A DNA stretch of 64,000 bases from Solibacillus sp045640265 (GTDB lineage Bacteria > Bacillota > Bacilli > Bacillales_A > Planococcaceae), in assembly GCA_045640265.1 (NCBI GenBank), contig JAZUES010000084.1, positions 4,220-68,219 on the forward strand, in the 5' to 3' direction. The position numbers and the translations under genes are program-made. Positions 15,447-24,990 of this stretch are shown in pieces. Numbering within the stretch: position 1 is the stretch's first letter; the number at the start of each line of letters is the position of its first letter. Under the pieces are notes generated by a model. That model was not told the origin of the DNA and searched no databases. It saw only the letters and a list, made by a program, of their open reading frames with translations.

Positions 15447-17348
15447 TTATTGAGGGTCTACTGCTAAAATGTCGATGAAGTTTGATTTCACTTTAACTTC
15501 TTCTTCATTTAATAAAATATGAATATCCCCATGGTCATTCGATGTCCGAATTAAACGGCCCATCCCTTGTTGAAGACGCAGTTGCATAAATGGTAACTCG
15601 ACATCTTCAAATGGATTTTGAGCGAATGTACGCTTCGCATCAAATAATGGGTCATGTGGTGGGAACGGTAAATCAAATATAATAACGCGTGTTAACGCTT
15701 CTTCTGGTAAATCTAATCCTTCCCATAAATGGTATGAGCATAATGTTTTAATTTCACCATTTTGGAAGTCACGGACGATTGCTGAAAGCTCTCGGTCCCC
15801 TTCAAACGCCACTTTTAAACGTGTCATTAAGCTAAGCTGTGATTTAAATTGATTCATCGCTTGCTTCGACTTGAATAAAATTAAAGTTTGTTCATCGTCT
15901 TTTAATAAGCTTTCAACTTTTGTAGTCTTTTCTTGTTGCGGTAATTCGTGTAAATAGATTTTCATTACTTCTTCGTAATCGAATGGTGATGGTACACTAA
16001 AGTTTTGGTGTTTTTCGATACCTAAGCTTGAAGCGATATAGCTGAAATCTTTTTTCACTGATAATGTCGCTGAAGAAAAGACAATCGGCATTTTTTTCGA
16101 GAATAATGTTTCTGATAATACTTCTGTAATAAGTCGAGGCATAATGACTAATGTTTCTTCACCATCTGTATCCTCTAACCAATCCACCGCATCACCTTGT
16201 GCTACAAAAATACGTAGTGACGCGGCATAGTGCTCTAAAAACTCTTCTGCCATATTTAATTCATATTCTGGAATCATATAAAGCTCTGATTCAAATACGA
16301 ATTCTTCTAATAGCTGATCCACATAGGCAACAACACGTTTACCGAGCTCAATTAAACGGTCTGACTTATTTATTCGTTTACGATCTTCATCTGATTTTAC
16401 AACATCATCACGTAATTGATCAAAGAATAATTCATGATGATCTTGCAAGTGCTCAATTGCATATAATGTACGCTCACGAACACCATCTACCATTAAATGC
16501 TCTAAGAGTTCAACGATAGTAAACGCCTGTACTTTATAAGTTAAAGCCTTTTGTGCAGCATATTCTAATAAATGGCCTTCATCAAGAACAGCCATCGACA
16601 CCTCTGGTAAAAGTGGCAATTGACCTTCACGTTCACGTGATTCCTTCGTCGCTAAGTGCTCCATTAAGAAGTCTTGCGAACAGATAATAAGATCCGAAGA
16701 TTTTCGGTAATGTCCACGGTGCAACGTTTGACCACAACGATTACGTAAGTCACAAACTGCACATTGCATAATGGAGTTGTAGTTCACTTTTTGCCAATCT
16801 TCATCGCTGACACCTGAATAGTCTGAGCGCTCTCCGTAAGGTTGAACTGCAATCATGCTACCTTGCGCATAAACACCATCTGGTATTGAAAAGGCAATAT
16901 CGTCAATCCACTCTTCAGTTTCTGTTTTTTCTGCTTCTTCAAAGCGTTTTAAGCATAAATACTGGTCGCGTGATTTTGCTAAACGTACGTCAATATCTAA
17001 TCCTAGTACATCACGTAATTTATGAATATCGCCACCTTCTTTTACAAGCTGGTCGATTAATGTTTCATCCGCGCAAGCAATTAAGGCAGGTTTCCCTGTA
17101 TAACGTGCATAGGAAACAGCTGGTAAAAGGTAAGCAATTGTTTTACCTGTACCAACGCCTGCCTCGGCAAATAATATGTTTTTTTCTTTTAGTGCTTGTT
17201 CGATTTGATAAGCCATGAAAATCTGCTCATCTCGGCATTCAAAGCCCTTTTCTGGTAGCTCGTCATATAAAACGTCTCCCATCCAATCGCCTAGTGATTC
17301 GAAAAATGTTTTATCTCTTGATAAATCAAATGGTAAAGACTTCCTCAA
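15447..17348 (-). CDS. ypvA: DinG/XPD-like ATP-dependent DNA helicase (YpvA)
   Basis: A superfamily 2 helicase of about 633 residues. The Walker A motif is EAGVGTGKT, the DEAH-box position reads DEGH, and motif VI is QGMGRLIRTS. Four cysteines (one in YLCLKRF and three in MQCAVCDLRNRCG) match the iron-sulfur domain of XPD/DinG helicases, which unwind 5' to 3' DNA. A TTG at 17348 with AGGGGG 8 bases upstream is preferred to an in-frame ATG at 17390, because that ATG and the codons after it lie within a hairpin (17369-17402). The terminator at 15404-15437 follows. A second DinG-type gene is at 34261. Function in repair or replication is inferred. Confidence 0.88.
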   Translation of the reverse strand: MRKSLPFDLSRDKTFFESLGDWMGDVLYDELPEKGFECRDEQIFMAYQIEQALKEKNILFAEAGVGTGKTIAYLLPAVSYARYTGKPALIACADETLIDQLVKEGGDIHKLRDVLGLDIDVRLAKSRDQYLCLKRFEEAEKTETEEWIDDIAFSIPDGVYAQGSMIAVQPYGERSDYSGVSDEDWQKVNYNSIMQCAVCDLRNRCGQTLHRGHYRKSSDLIICSQDFLMEHLATKESREREGQLPLLPEVSMAVLDEGHLLEYAAQKALTYKVQAFTIVELLEHLMVDGVRERTLYAIEHLQDHHELFFDQLRDDVVKSDEDRKRINKSDRLIELGKRVVAYVDQLLEEFVFESELYMIPEYELNMAEEFLEHYAASLRIFVAQGDAVDWLEDTDGEETLVIMPRLITEVLSETLFSKKMPIVFSSATLSVKKDFSYIASSLGIEKHQNFSVPSPFDYEEVMKIYLHELPQQEKTTKVESLLKDDEQTLILFKSKQAMNQFKSQLSLMTRLKVAFEGDRELSAIVRDFQNGEIKTLCSYHLWEGLDLPEEALTRVIIFDLPFPPHDPLFDAKRTFAQNPFEDVELPFMQLRLQQGMGRLIRTSNDHGDIHILLNEEEVKVKSNFIDILAVDPQ

Positions 17349-17368
17349 ATTGATGTTCCCCCTAATAT

Positions 17369-17402
17369 GAAGCGGAAGGAACTCAGTCATCCCTTCCGCT
17401 TC
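17369..17402. other. 11-bp inverted repeat before ypvA
   Basis: GAAGCGGAAGG (17369-17379) pairs with CCTTCCGCTTC (17392-17402). There is no T-run on the minus strand and only a weak one on the plus strand, so it may be a leader hairpin of ypvA rather than a terminator. It covers the N-terminus of the longest ypvA frame and argues against that start. Confidence 0.5.
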
Positions 17403-17499
17403 TACTTAATTCTACTTATAATCTACATTTTTCTTAATAAAAAATCCCGTACTTATCATTATACAACGAATAAATAAAAAATCCTACTTATTCGAAATG

Positions 17500-17532
17500 A
17501 AAAAAACTACATTAGTTAAAAACTAATGTAGT
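17500..17532 (-). terminator. Terminator of the methyltransferase gene
   Basis: A 12-bp stem (17506-17517 with 17521-17532) with a 3-base loop is followed on the minus strand by TTTTTT. Confidence 0.88.
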
Positions 17533-17539
17533 CATTTTA

Positions 17540-18682
17540 TTAGAATTGTGGACGACCCGATTTTTGACCCCAATATTGATAAAGGTCTGTACGAATAAAT
17601 CCGTTAAATAATTTACGTTTTTTTGTTGCCTTTTTACCATAATGTACTTCGAAATCTTCCATTGATGAAAGCATGTATACAGACCATGTTGGGTAACTTT
17701 TCATAACGGTACCAAACTGACGTAGCATTTTTTCGATCTCTTCTACATCACCGATACGTTCCCCGTATGGTGGATTGGTTACAATAACACCATCTGTCAA
17801 TTTTGTTGTAAAGTCTGTTGCTTGCATTTGCTTGAAGGTAATCATGTCACCAAAGCCTGCTTCCATTGCATTTTCTTGTGCAATTGTAACCATGCGGTGA
17901 TCGATATCTGTTCCAATAATCGTTAACTCTTGGTCATAGTTTGCTAATGAATCGGCTTCGTCACGTGCTTTTTCCCAAATGGCTTGTTTCATCCATGGCC
18001 ATGACTCTGAAATGAACTCACGGTTGTAGCCTGGGGCAATATTTTGACCAATCATTGCGGCTTCCAGAGCAATCGTACCAGAACCACAGAATGGGTCTAC
18101 GAATGGACGGCTTGGTGACCATTTTGAAATTTTCACTAAAGCTGCTGCCAACGTTTCTTTAAGGGGTGCTTCCCCTTGGCTTGTACGATACCCGCGCTTA
18201 TGAAGACCGACACCTGATGTATCAATTGTTAATGTTGCCACATCTTTTAAAATTGAAATTTCTATTTTAAATGTTGGACCCGATTCATCTAAGAATCCTA
18301 GACGTTTATAAGCTAATTTCATACGCTCAACGATTGCTTTTTTCGTAATTGCTTGGCAGTCCGGTACACTAAATAGTGTTGATTTCACTGATTTACCTGA
18401 TACCGGGAATGCAGCGTCTACTGGTAAATATTGTTCCCAGTTTATTGCTTTTACTCCCTCGAACAATTGGTCAAATGTACGAACTGGAAATTGAGCCGCG
18501 ACAATTTTGACACGATCTCCTACACGTAACCAAAGATTCGTACGTGCAATCGCTAGCTCGTCTCCTTCAAAATACACTTTGCCGTTTTCGACACGTGTTT
18601 CATATCCTAATGCGCGCACTTCATCTGCAACGATTGATTCTAAACCCATTGCTGCAGTTGCGACTAAATTAAATTTTGTCAT
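17540..18682 (-). CDS. ypsC: THUMP-domain 23S rRNA (guanine-N2) methyltransferase, YpsC/RlmL type
   Basis: A 380-residue SAM-dependent methyltransferase. An N-terminal THUMP RNA-binding domain (about 45-160) is followed by a Rossmann-like catalytic domain with FVDPFCGSGTIALEAA (motif I) and the catalytic NPPYGER at about residue 302, the N-methylating form. The family methylates N2 of a 23S rRNA guanine; the exact site in this organism is inferred. It starts at ATG with AAGGA upstream, 6 bases after the GGDEF/EAL gene, and ends before a terminator. In B. subtilis ypsC also lies between ypvA and rnpB-gpsB, so synteny supports the call. Confidence 0.9.
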   Translation of the reverse strand: MTKFNLVATAAMGLESIVADEVRALGYETRVENGKVYFEGDELAIARTNLWLRVGDRVKIVAAQFPVRTFDQLFEGVKAINWEQYLPVDAAFPVSGKSVKSTLFSVPDCQAITKKAIVERMKLAYKRLGFLDESGPTFKIEISILKDVATLTIDTSGVGLHKRGYRTSQGEAPLKETLAAALVKISKWSPSRPFVDPFCGSGTIALEAAMIGQNIAPGYNREFISESWPWMKQAIWEKARDEADSLANYDQELTIIGTDIDHRMVTIAQENAMEAGFGDMITFKQMQATDFTTKLTDGVIVTNPPYGERIGDVEEIEKMLRQFGTVMKSYPTWSVYMLSSMEDFEVHYGKKATKKRKLFNGFIRTDLYQYWGQKSGRPQF

Positions 18683-18688
18683 ACGTTG

Positions 18689-20440
18689 TTAAATCCTTCC
18701 TTGATGCTCGATTTCCCAAAATTGAATGAACTCAACTAATTCCTCAAGCGGTAATGGCTTACTATAGTAATACCCTTGTATATAATCACAACCCATTTTA
18801 CGTAACATTTCTACTTGTTGTCCACTTTCAACACCCTCAGCAACTACCTTCATTTGTAAGCGATGTGCCATTTGAATGATAGCATCAACAATCGCTTGTT
18901 TATCTGCTAAAGAACAAATATGTTGAATAAAGCTTCTATCAATTTTTAATACATCTAATGGGAAACGAACTAAATAACTTAGTGATGAATAACCTGTCCC
19001 AAAATCATCAATTGATAATTTAAAACCAAGCTTCTTTAGTTTAACAAGTTTACTAACAGTTTCCTGTGCACTATTCATAACGGTACGTTCCGTTACTTCG
19101 ATTTCAAATGCTTGGGCAGAAGTATTGTTTTTTTCTAAAATCGTTTGAACCGATTCTAAAAAGTTCTGTTGTTGGAAATGTAAACTTGAAACATTAATTG
19201 CAATTGGAACTGATGGATAGCCTGCATGTGATAATTTGGCATACCCTTCACACGCTAAATCAAAAATGATTTCACTAAGTGGTATTATGAGCCCTGATTC
19301 CTCTGCATATTCAATAAATTCTGTTGGAGATACAAAGCCTAACTTTTCATTATTCCAGCGTACGAGGGCTTCTACACCAACAATGTCCTCAGATTTTACA
19401 CAAATTTTTGGCTGATAGGCTAATGTGAATTCTCGATTTTCAATAGCCTTTCGTAATTCACTATCTAAAACTAACAAACGATTCGTATCGGTTTTAAGCT
19501 CATCAAAGTAGAAAGAAAAACAATTTCGGCCATTATCTTTTGAAAATCCCATTGCTTTATCTGCACGGTTTAATAATTGTTCTGTCGTTGTTCCATCTTC
19601 AGGATAAATACTTATGCCTATACTTGTAGACACAAAAATTTCCTGATTTTGAACAATAAATGGTTTTTCAATCTCGCGAATAACTTGTTCTGCAAATTTA
19701 GCCGCTTCACGAGGATGATGAATATTAGTTAAAGTAATAACAAATTCATCGCCACCGTATCGTGCTAATATATCTTTATTTTTCAATAACGCATTGACAC
19801 GCTTTGACACTTCGATAAGTAAATAATCACCAATCTCATGACCTAATGTATCATTGACTTGTTTAAAACGGTCTAAGTCCATAAAAAATACAGCATGCTG
19901 AACCGTTTTTTCGCTTCTATCACTTTCGATGTCTAACAATGCTTTCATTCTTTCTATAAATGCAAAACGATTGCAAACATCTGTTAACGTATCACGTAAG
20001 GCTCTTTTTTCTAATTCATTTTCAACAATTTTACGCTCTGATAAATCAGTAAAGATGGCACAATAGTTAATAAGCTTGCCTGCATTATTTGATATCGCCA
20101 TAATTGTAAGCCATTCAGGATATATCTCTCCTGTCTTACGTTGATTCCAAATTTCACCTTGCCAACTACCACTTTTATCAATACTTTGCCACATATCTGT
20201 ATAAAATAATTTTTCATGAACGCCAGACTGTAAAATGGATGGACTCTCTCCAATTACTTCATTCCTCTTATAGCCTGTAACCAACTCAAATGCCGAATTT
20301 ACATTTACGATTCGTTTCTTCTCATCGGTTATCATAATGCCCTCTGCGACATTTTCAAAAATCTTGTTAATCAGATTATCTGGATAGTGCGACAACGAAA
20401 GTTCTTGTGCGATTGAAATGTTCGACAGTGCTTCGTTCAA
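18689..20440 (-). CDS. PAS-GGDEF-EAL cyclic-di-GMP signalling protein
   Basis: A 583-residue protein without membrane segments. A PAS domain (about 25-135) precedes a diguanylate cyclase domain with intact GGDEF (229-233) and an EAL phosphodiesterase domain. Phosphodiesterase residues look complete: EALVRW, ERTVMN, DDFGTG, LKIDRSF and AEGVES. The inhibitory I-site reads KNKD instead of RxxD, so product inhibition of the cyclase may be lost. Both activities are possible, and the PAS domain presumably decides between them. It starts at TTG (20440) with AAGGGTGA 8 bases before. Only 6 bases separate it from the methyltransferase gene downstream. Confidence 0.93.
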   Translation of the reverse strand: MNEALSNISIAQELSLSHYPDNLINKIFENVAEGIMITDEKKRIVNVNSAFELVTGYKRNEVIGESPSILQSGVHEKLFYTDMWQSIDKSGSWQGEIWNQRKTGEIYPEWLTIMAISNNAGKLINYCAIFTDLSERKIVENELEKRALRDTLTDVCNRFAFIERMKALLDIESDRSEKTVQHAVFFMDLDRFKQVNDTLGHEIGDYLLIEVSKRVNALLKNKDILARYGGDEFVITLTNIHHPREAAKFAEQVIREIEKPFIVQNQEIFVSTSIGISIYPEDGTTTEQLLNRADKAMGFSKDNGRNCFSFYFDELKTDTNRLLVLDSELRKAIENREFTLAYQPKICVKSEDIVGVEALVRWNNEKLGFVSPTEFIEYAEESGLIIPLSEIIFDLACEGYAKLSHAGYPSVPIAINVSSLHFQQQNFLESVQTILEKNNTSAQAFEIEVTERTVMNSAQETVSKLVKLKKLGFKLSIDDFGTGYSSLSYLVRFPLDVLKIDRSFIQHICSLADKQAIVDAIIQMAHRLQMKVVAEGVESGQQVEMLRKMGCDYIQGYYYSKPLPLEELVEFIQFWEIEHQGRI

Positions 20441-20556
20441 TGAATATCACCCTTATTTTCTAATAAAACTTCATAGTTTATGTCAATATGTAATATGTAT
20501 TATTCTAAATGATAAATGTTCGGATTGGATAAGTTTAAAATTGACTTATCTATAAG

Positions 20557-20593
20557 AAAGGCTCTCCACAAAAGAATGGAGAGCCTTTTTAAC
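20557..20593. terminator. Terminator downstream of rnpB
   Basis: A 12-bp stem (20557-20568 with 20577-20588) with an 8-base loop. The plus strand ends in T5, while the minus strand carries the weaker TTTCTTAT. It closes rnpB before the GGDEF/EAL gene. Confidence 0.75.
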
Positions 20594-20605
20594 TATTCAA
20601 AAAAA

Positions 20606-20999
20606 GCACCAATAAACAATAAGCCATGTTTTGTTCCTAAGTACTCAAACGACCTTCGTCTCGTACGACTAGGTAGTAATCATCTATCTACGGCCAATAG
20701 CCGTCCCTCCATCCGTTCAATTCCTTCAGGAGAGTGCCCCTACCATAATTTGGGTTTCTCACTCATGGGGTTTACCTCGTTCCACCTTATAACTTTCATT
20801 ATAAGCTCCGTCACTGTGGCACTTTCAGGAAGTTTCGTCCATATCTAAAAGACTTAGGAGTTCCTTCCGCCGTCAAGCATTTGCTTGCCTTACCTTATTT
20901 TTTCAGTAAGCACGAACACTACGGTCATCTCAGATCCGTGTGAGCATGGACTTTCCTCTGCGATTTTAACACCGCAGCGATTACTCGTATTATTGATGT
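20606..20999 (-). ncRNA. rnpB: RNase P RNA, type B
   Basis: This is the catalytic RNA of RNase P, which matures tRNA 5' ends, about 394 nt here against 401 in B. subtilis. Conserved blocks on the minus strand are GAGGAAAGTCCATGCTC near the 5' end, CCGTAGTGTTCGTGC, GAAAGTGCCACAGTGACG, GTAAACCCC, and GGAACAAAACATGGCTTA near the 3' end. The ends were set by pairing CATCAATAATA at the 5' end with TATTGTTTATTGGTG at the 3' end (P1 helix) and by the promoter at 21006-21034. Location beside gpsB matches B. subtilis. The ends may be off by a few bases. Confidence 0.95.
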
Positions 21000-21005
21000 A
21001 TTGCT

Positions 21006-21034
21006 AGTATACTGCACTCGTCAAAAAAATACAA
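21006..21034 (-). promoter_or_regulatory. Promoter of rnpB
   Basis: On the minus strand TTGTAT (21029-21034) and TATACT (21006-21011) are 17 bases apart. The predicted start near 20999 coincides with the 5' end of the RNase P RNA. Confidence 0.75.
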
Positions 21035-21054
21035 TGCCTTTATAAATAGTCGAA

Positions 21055-21351
21055 CTATTCGTATAGTTTACTTCCAAAAACATGCTTCTCTAAATTCGAT
21101 AAACGTTTTAAAATATCAAAATTTGTATTGTTTGTCGTTGGCTGAACTGGTGCTGGTTTGCGACTACTAGTTGTCGCTTCTTGTTTTAGACGTGCATTTT
21201 CTTCTTCTAATGCAGCGATTTTCGTAGCGAAAGCATCATAATCTTCGCGAATTAGATCTAAAAATTGATCGACCTCATCCACGTTATAACCTTTCATGCT
21301 CTTTTTGAATTCTTTTTCTAATATATAGTCAGCTGTTAATTTAATGTCCAT
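21055..21351 (-). CDS. gpsB: Cell-division protein GpsB
   Basis: A 98-residue coiled-coil protein, the same length as B. subtilis GpsB. The N-terminal DivIVA-like domain has FKKSMKGYNVDEVDQFLD (about 15-32), the lipid- and PBP-binding region; a Pro/Thr-rich linker (68-82) and a C-terminal trimerisation helix follow. GpsB shuttles PBP1 (PonA, encoded 5 kb away) between septum and side wall. The ATG at 21351 has GGAAGG 9 bases before it and is preferred to upstream in-frame codons. rnpB lies just downstream with its own promoter. Confidence 0.95.
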   Translation of the reverse strand: MDIKLTADYILEKEFKKSMKGYNVDEVDQFLDLIREDYDAFATKIAALEEENARLKQEATTSSRKPAPVQPTTNNTNFDILKRLSNLEKHVFGSKLYE

Positions 21352-21461
21352 AATCATCGTCCTTCCATAAAGCAACTTCTTATTTCTATTATAGCAATAG
21401 GTCAGACGTTTCGCACGTATTCGTTTGTAATTGACTCGAAAAAATTTTTAAGGTTTTGATT

Positions 21462-22709
21462 TCACAAATTTATTTTCCGTTGTAAACGTAACAACCGTTT
21501 TTGCCAATTTTGAAGTTGCTTTTGCTGCTGTTCCTTTTTAGCATACGTATGTGTCGCTACTAATTTTTGACCAACTTGCGACATTTTATATGCTTTTTGA
21601 GTATCTTTCAAACGGTGCTCATAAATAATTGCCAACTGTTCATAGGCTAGTACTTGTTTCAGAAGCGGTAAGGTTGGTAAGGCTGCATGAAAAGCTTGAA
21701 CCGCTAACTCATATTCGCCTGTTCTTTTTAATTCAAACGCTAAATAAAAATGGGCAAAACCCGCTTCACTCGCGTCAAACTGTTCAGTTACAGCTTTTAG
21801 TATTTCAGCACTCGTTTGTCGTTTTTTTAAATCTCCGAACCATTTACCAATATTCGTATACGTCGTTGCAGATTCTTCGCCGTCTTGTTGTAATAATAAA
21901 TTTGTTGAATGTACATAAAGCGTAATTAATGATAGTAAATCCCATTCATTGTGTATGAGAATTTTCATCAGTGTTGTTGCATTCCCGCTTTTTATTGCAT
22001 CAAAATAAATAATTGGCGCTAAGTGACCTGGGATATCTCCCTGTCTTTCAAATCCCAACTTTTCTTTCTCCACTTGCGTTAGGTTCATCTTTGATAGATC
22101 ATCTTTCCATAATCGTTTCGAACTATGCAATAAATCGACTTGGCGCTGTGGCTTTAATTTTGGAATATGGTGCTTATTTAGTGTCCATCGTACTTCGAGC
22201 TGCGGCCAGTCAAAGCTTTTACCATTATATGAAACAACCGTAATATTACGCTGCCAAAGCTTTGATTCAAACAAAAATGCCGCTTCATTTGAAGGGTCTG
22301 CTAGTACGTATTGCGTTAATATAAATTGTTCCCCTTTTTCTTCTAAAAATCCAAGTAAAAAAATATGCGTGCCTGCCCCTTTTAACCCAGTCGTTTCTGT
22401 ATCAAAGAATACGATTACTTCATCCTCTGTCATTGCAAATGGATGATCGTCTTCTTGCATAGTCCAACGATTGATTGAATCAAAAAGTTCCCCAAGCTTA
22501 TGATTTCCATGCATATAATCTAGTGGGTATCGTACTTCACGTTTAAAAAGAATACCAAAATCATTTTCAATGAGTTCCAAACCCGCTTGCTGCCATTGTT
22601 CGACATAAGGCGGTTTTTCAGGTTTTATAAATTTTGGCTTTTCTTTTTTTTGCTCTGTTTTTTTGCTTAGCATTTTTTTCATTTGCAAAATTTTATTTTC
22701 ATACGACAT
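21462..22709 (-). CDS. mrfB: MrfB (YprB), RNase H-like 3' exonuclease
   Basis: A 415-residue protein with a basic N-terminal region, a DEDD-type exonuclease domain (about 95-275) and C-terminal TPR-like helices (about 300-415). The first metal-binding motif is FFDTETTGL (Asp103, Glu105), followed by FDWPQLEVR and HNEWDLLSL with further acidic residues. In B. subtilis MrfB works with the helicase MrfA in a UvrA-independent pathway that repairs mitomycin C adducts. It starts at an ATG 4 bases after mrfA ends, an obvious operon. The next gene downstream is gpsB, 110 bases away. Confidence 0.9.
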   Translation of the reverse strand: MSYENKILQMKKMLSKKTEQKKEKPKFIKPEKPPYVEQWQQAGLELIENDFGILFKREVRYPLDYMHGNHKLGELFDSINRWTMQEDDHPFAMTEDEVIVFFDTETTGLKGAGTHIFLLGFLEEKGEQFILTQYVLADPSNEAAFLFESKLWQRNITVVSYNGKSFDWPQLEVRWTLNKHHIPKLKPQRQVDLLHSSKRLWKDDLSKMNLTQVEKEKLGFERQGDIPGHLAPIIYFDAIKSGNATTLMKILIHNEWDLLSLITLYVHSTNLLLQQDGEESATTYTNIGKWFGDLKKRQTSAEILKAVTEQFDASEAGFAHFYLAFELKRTGEYELAVQAFHAALPTLPLLKQVLAYEQLAIIYEHRLKDTQKAYKMSQVGQKLVATHTYAKKEQQQKQLQNWQKRLLRLQRKINL

Positions 22710-22713
22710 ATTT

Positions 22714-24990
22714 TCACATCATTTCATTCATTAAAATGTTCAATACTTTTAACACCTGCTTTTTACTATTACCTAAGCTATCCTGTGCCCCGATGCATGA
22801 AGGACAACCTTCAGGACATGGGCATAGTTCGACATGCTGTGTTGTTTGTTCAAGTAAAGGTAATAGCACATCATACATTCGTTCACTCAAACCAATGCCA
22901 CCAGGATAACTATCATAAATAAATAAGGTTGGCTTTTCATTATGAATGGCTTTTACTTGCGGCACAACAGATACATCTGAACGATCGCAGTGTATAAATA
23001 ACGGAATAAAGCTTGCCATCGCATAGGCCACGCCTGTTAATGCATCGGTCAATTGCTCCTCCGACCAATTTTCAGGTAAGTCAAAACTCATCCACGTAGC
23101 ATTCGTGTGCATTTCCATCGGTGGTATTGAGATTGGTCCAGAGCCAATATTATCATGCGTATTAAAGCGGATTTTTTTGAAAATTGTTGGAATCGCTAGC
23201 AAACTAACATCCCCGTAACTCACAACGGCTTTTTTATAGGAAATACTTTTATCTTCACTCAATACTTTTAGTTCCACTGCTAAATTCGCATCAGTAAAGT
23301 AATCGACATCCACTTCACGGACAAATGCCTTTTTCTCTTCCCAGTCTAGCTTTTCCACTTGAAATTGAGTACCTTGGTGTAAGTAAATGGCTTCTTCGTG
23401 AAGCAATGTCATGGCAGAATACGTATCCATCTCACCAATGACTTTCGTATTTGCTGGTGTTGAAATATCAATAATGACTACATTTTCTTGTGCTGCCGAG
23501 CGAAGGGATATTTCATGTGCTGGGAATCGATCACTCATCCAATGCCACTGTGTACTTGTTTGAACAAGTACCCCTTCTTCCTCTAAATAACGGAGCAGCT
23601 CCTGCACTTCATATTCTCCGTAGCTATCCGTCATGGAAAATGGCAATTCAAAAGCGGCACATTTTAAATGATCCATTAAAATCAACATATTTTCAGGATT
23701 AATGCGTGCTTCCTCTGGTGAACTACCTAACAAATAGCTAGGGTGTTGTACAACGTATTGATCCAAAGCCGTAGACTGTGCCACATAAATAATAAGTGCT
23801 TCGTCTTGGCGTCTACCTGCACGTCCAGCTTGCTGCCATGCACTAGCAATATTCCCTGGGTAACCAGTCATGATACAAGCTTGTAATTGACCTATATCCA
23901 CACCAAGTTCTAACGCATTTGTACTGACTACCATTTGGATTAAACCGTTGCGGAGCCCTTTTTCAATTTTTCTACGCTCACTTGGCAAATACCCGCCACG
24001 ATAACCTTGAATTGATTCATCTTGAATTTTTTTTGCTGTTAGTGATTTTAAATACGTCACAAGCATTTCGACACGTACACGAGATTTCGCAAAGATAATC
24101 GTTTGAATACCTGCTTCATAAAGTCGTTTCGATAAATCTCTTACTTCTAATACTGCACTTCTTCTTACGCCAAATGTAGGATGAATGATTGGTGGATTAT
24201 AAAATATAAACGTCTTTTTCCCAATTGGAGCACCAGATTTCGAAATAAGTTCATGCTTCGAATTCGTTAACGATTCTGCTAACTCTTTCGGATTTCTAAT
24301 CGTAGCACTTGTACAAATAATGACTGGCTCACTACCATAGAACGCACATATACGCTGTAGACGGCGAATAACATGTGCTACATGGGAACCGAAAACACCT
24401 TTATACGTATGTAGTTCATCAATAACAATATATTTTAAGTTTTCAAAGAGTGACACCCATTTTGTATGATGTGGTAAAATGCCCGAATGTAACATATCAG
24501 GGTTTGTCATGACAATATGACCCGCTTTTCGGATTTTTTGACGAATGCCTGGCGCTGTGTCCCCGTCATACGTATAACTTAAAATTTCTTCATCCATTAA
24601 CTCGATTAGTTCATTTAAATCCGACTTTTGATCTTGCGCAAGAGCTTTTGTCGGAAATAAATAAATCGCACGACTCGAAGGATCCTCTAATATTTGTTGC
24701 AGTACTGGTAAATGATAACAATACGATTTCCCTGAGGCAGTTGGCGTAATGGCTGTAAAACTTTTTCCTTGTTGTGCATAGTCGAAAGCTTCACGTTGAT
24801 GTGTATACAACTGGTTGATTCCACGACTGTTTAATGCTTTTTTTATAGAAGTGTGTAGTGTTGCTGGAAAGTCAGCATAATCAGCTTCTTTCGCATCGAT
24901 TGTATGCCAGCCGACAATATTTTGTTTTAACTCTTCATCATATTGCCATTCTTGTAACAATTGCTGAATCGTGCGTTGTTTGTTAAGCAT
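22714..24990 (-). CDS. mrfA: MrfA (YprA), DEAD/DEAH-box DNA helicase with zinc-binding C-terminus
   Basis: A superfamily 2 helicase of about 758 residues. The motifs are TPTASGKS (Walker A), DELH (motif II), SATIRNP (motif III) and QQAGRAGRR (motif VI). The C-terminal DUF1998 region holds four cysteines in CPCPEGCPSC, the zinc-binding set of MrfA. It partners MrfB in repair of mitomycin C lesions (established in B. subtilis). The chosen ATG (24990) overlaps the yppE stop by 8 bases, with AAGGTGAT upstream, so yppE, mrfA and mrfB form one coupled operon. Confidence 0.92.
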   Translation of the reverse strand: MLNKQRTIQQLLQEWQYDEELKQNIVGWHTIDAKEADYADFPATLHTSIKKALNSRGINQLYTHQREAFDYAQQGKSFTAITPTASGKSYCYHLPVLQQILEDPSSRAIYLFPTKALAQDQKSDLNELIELMDEEILSYTYDGDTAPGIRQKIRKAGHIVMTNPDMLHSGILPHHTKWVSLFENLKYIVIDELHTYKGVFGSHVAHVIRRLQRICAFYGSEPVIICTSATIRNPKELAESLTNSKHELISKSGAPIGKKTFIFYNPPIIHPTFGVRRSAVLEVRDLSKRLYEAGIQTIIFAKSRVRVEMLVTYLKSLTAKKIQDESIQGYRGGYLPSERRKIEKGLRNGLIQMVVSTNALELGVDIGQLQACIMTGYPGNIASAWQQAGRAGRRQDEALIIYVAQSTALDQYVVQHPSYLLGSSPEEARINPENMLILMDHLKCAAFELPFSMTDSYGEYEVQELLRYLEEEGVLVQTSTQWHWMSDRFPAHEISLRSAAQENVVIIDISTPANTKVIGEMDTYSAMTLLHEEAIYLHQGTQFQVEKLDWEEKKAFVREVDVDYFTDANLAVELKVLSEDKSISYKKAVVSYGDVSLLAIPTIFKKIRFNTHDNIGSGPISIPPMEMHTNATWMSFDLPENWSEEQLTDALTGVAYAMASFIPLFIHCDRSDVSVVPQVKAIHNEKPTLFIYDSYPGGIGLSERMYDVLLPLLEQTTQHVELCPCPEGCPSCIGAQDSLGNSKKQVLKVLNILMNEMM

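Noticed and set aside
20516..20848. A plus-strand frame over the rnpB region
   Set aside because: The sequence is RNase P RNA on the other strand; the frame is accidental.
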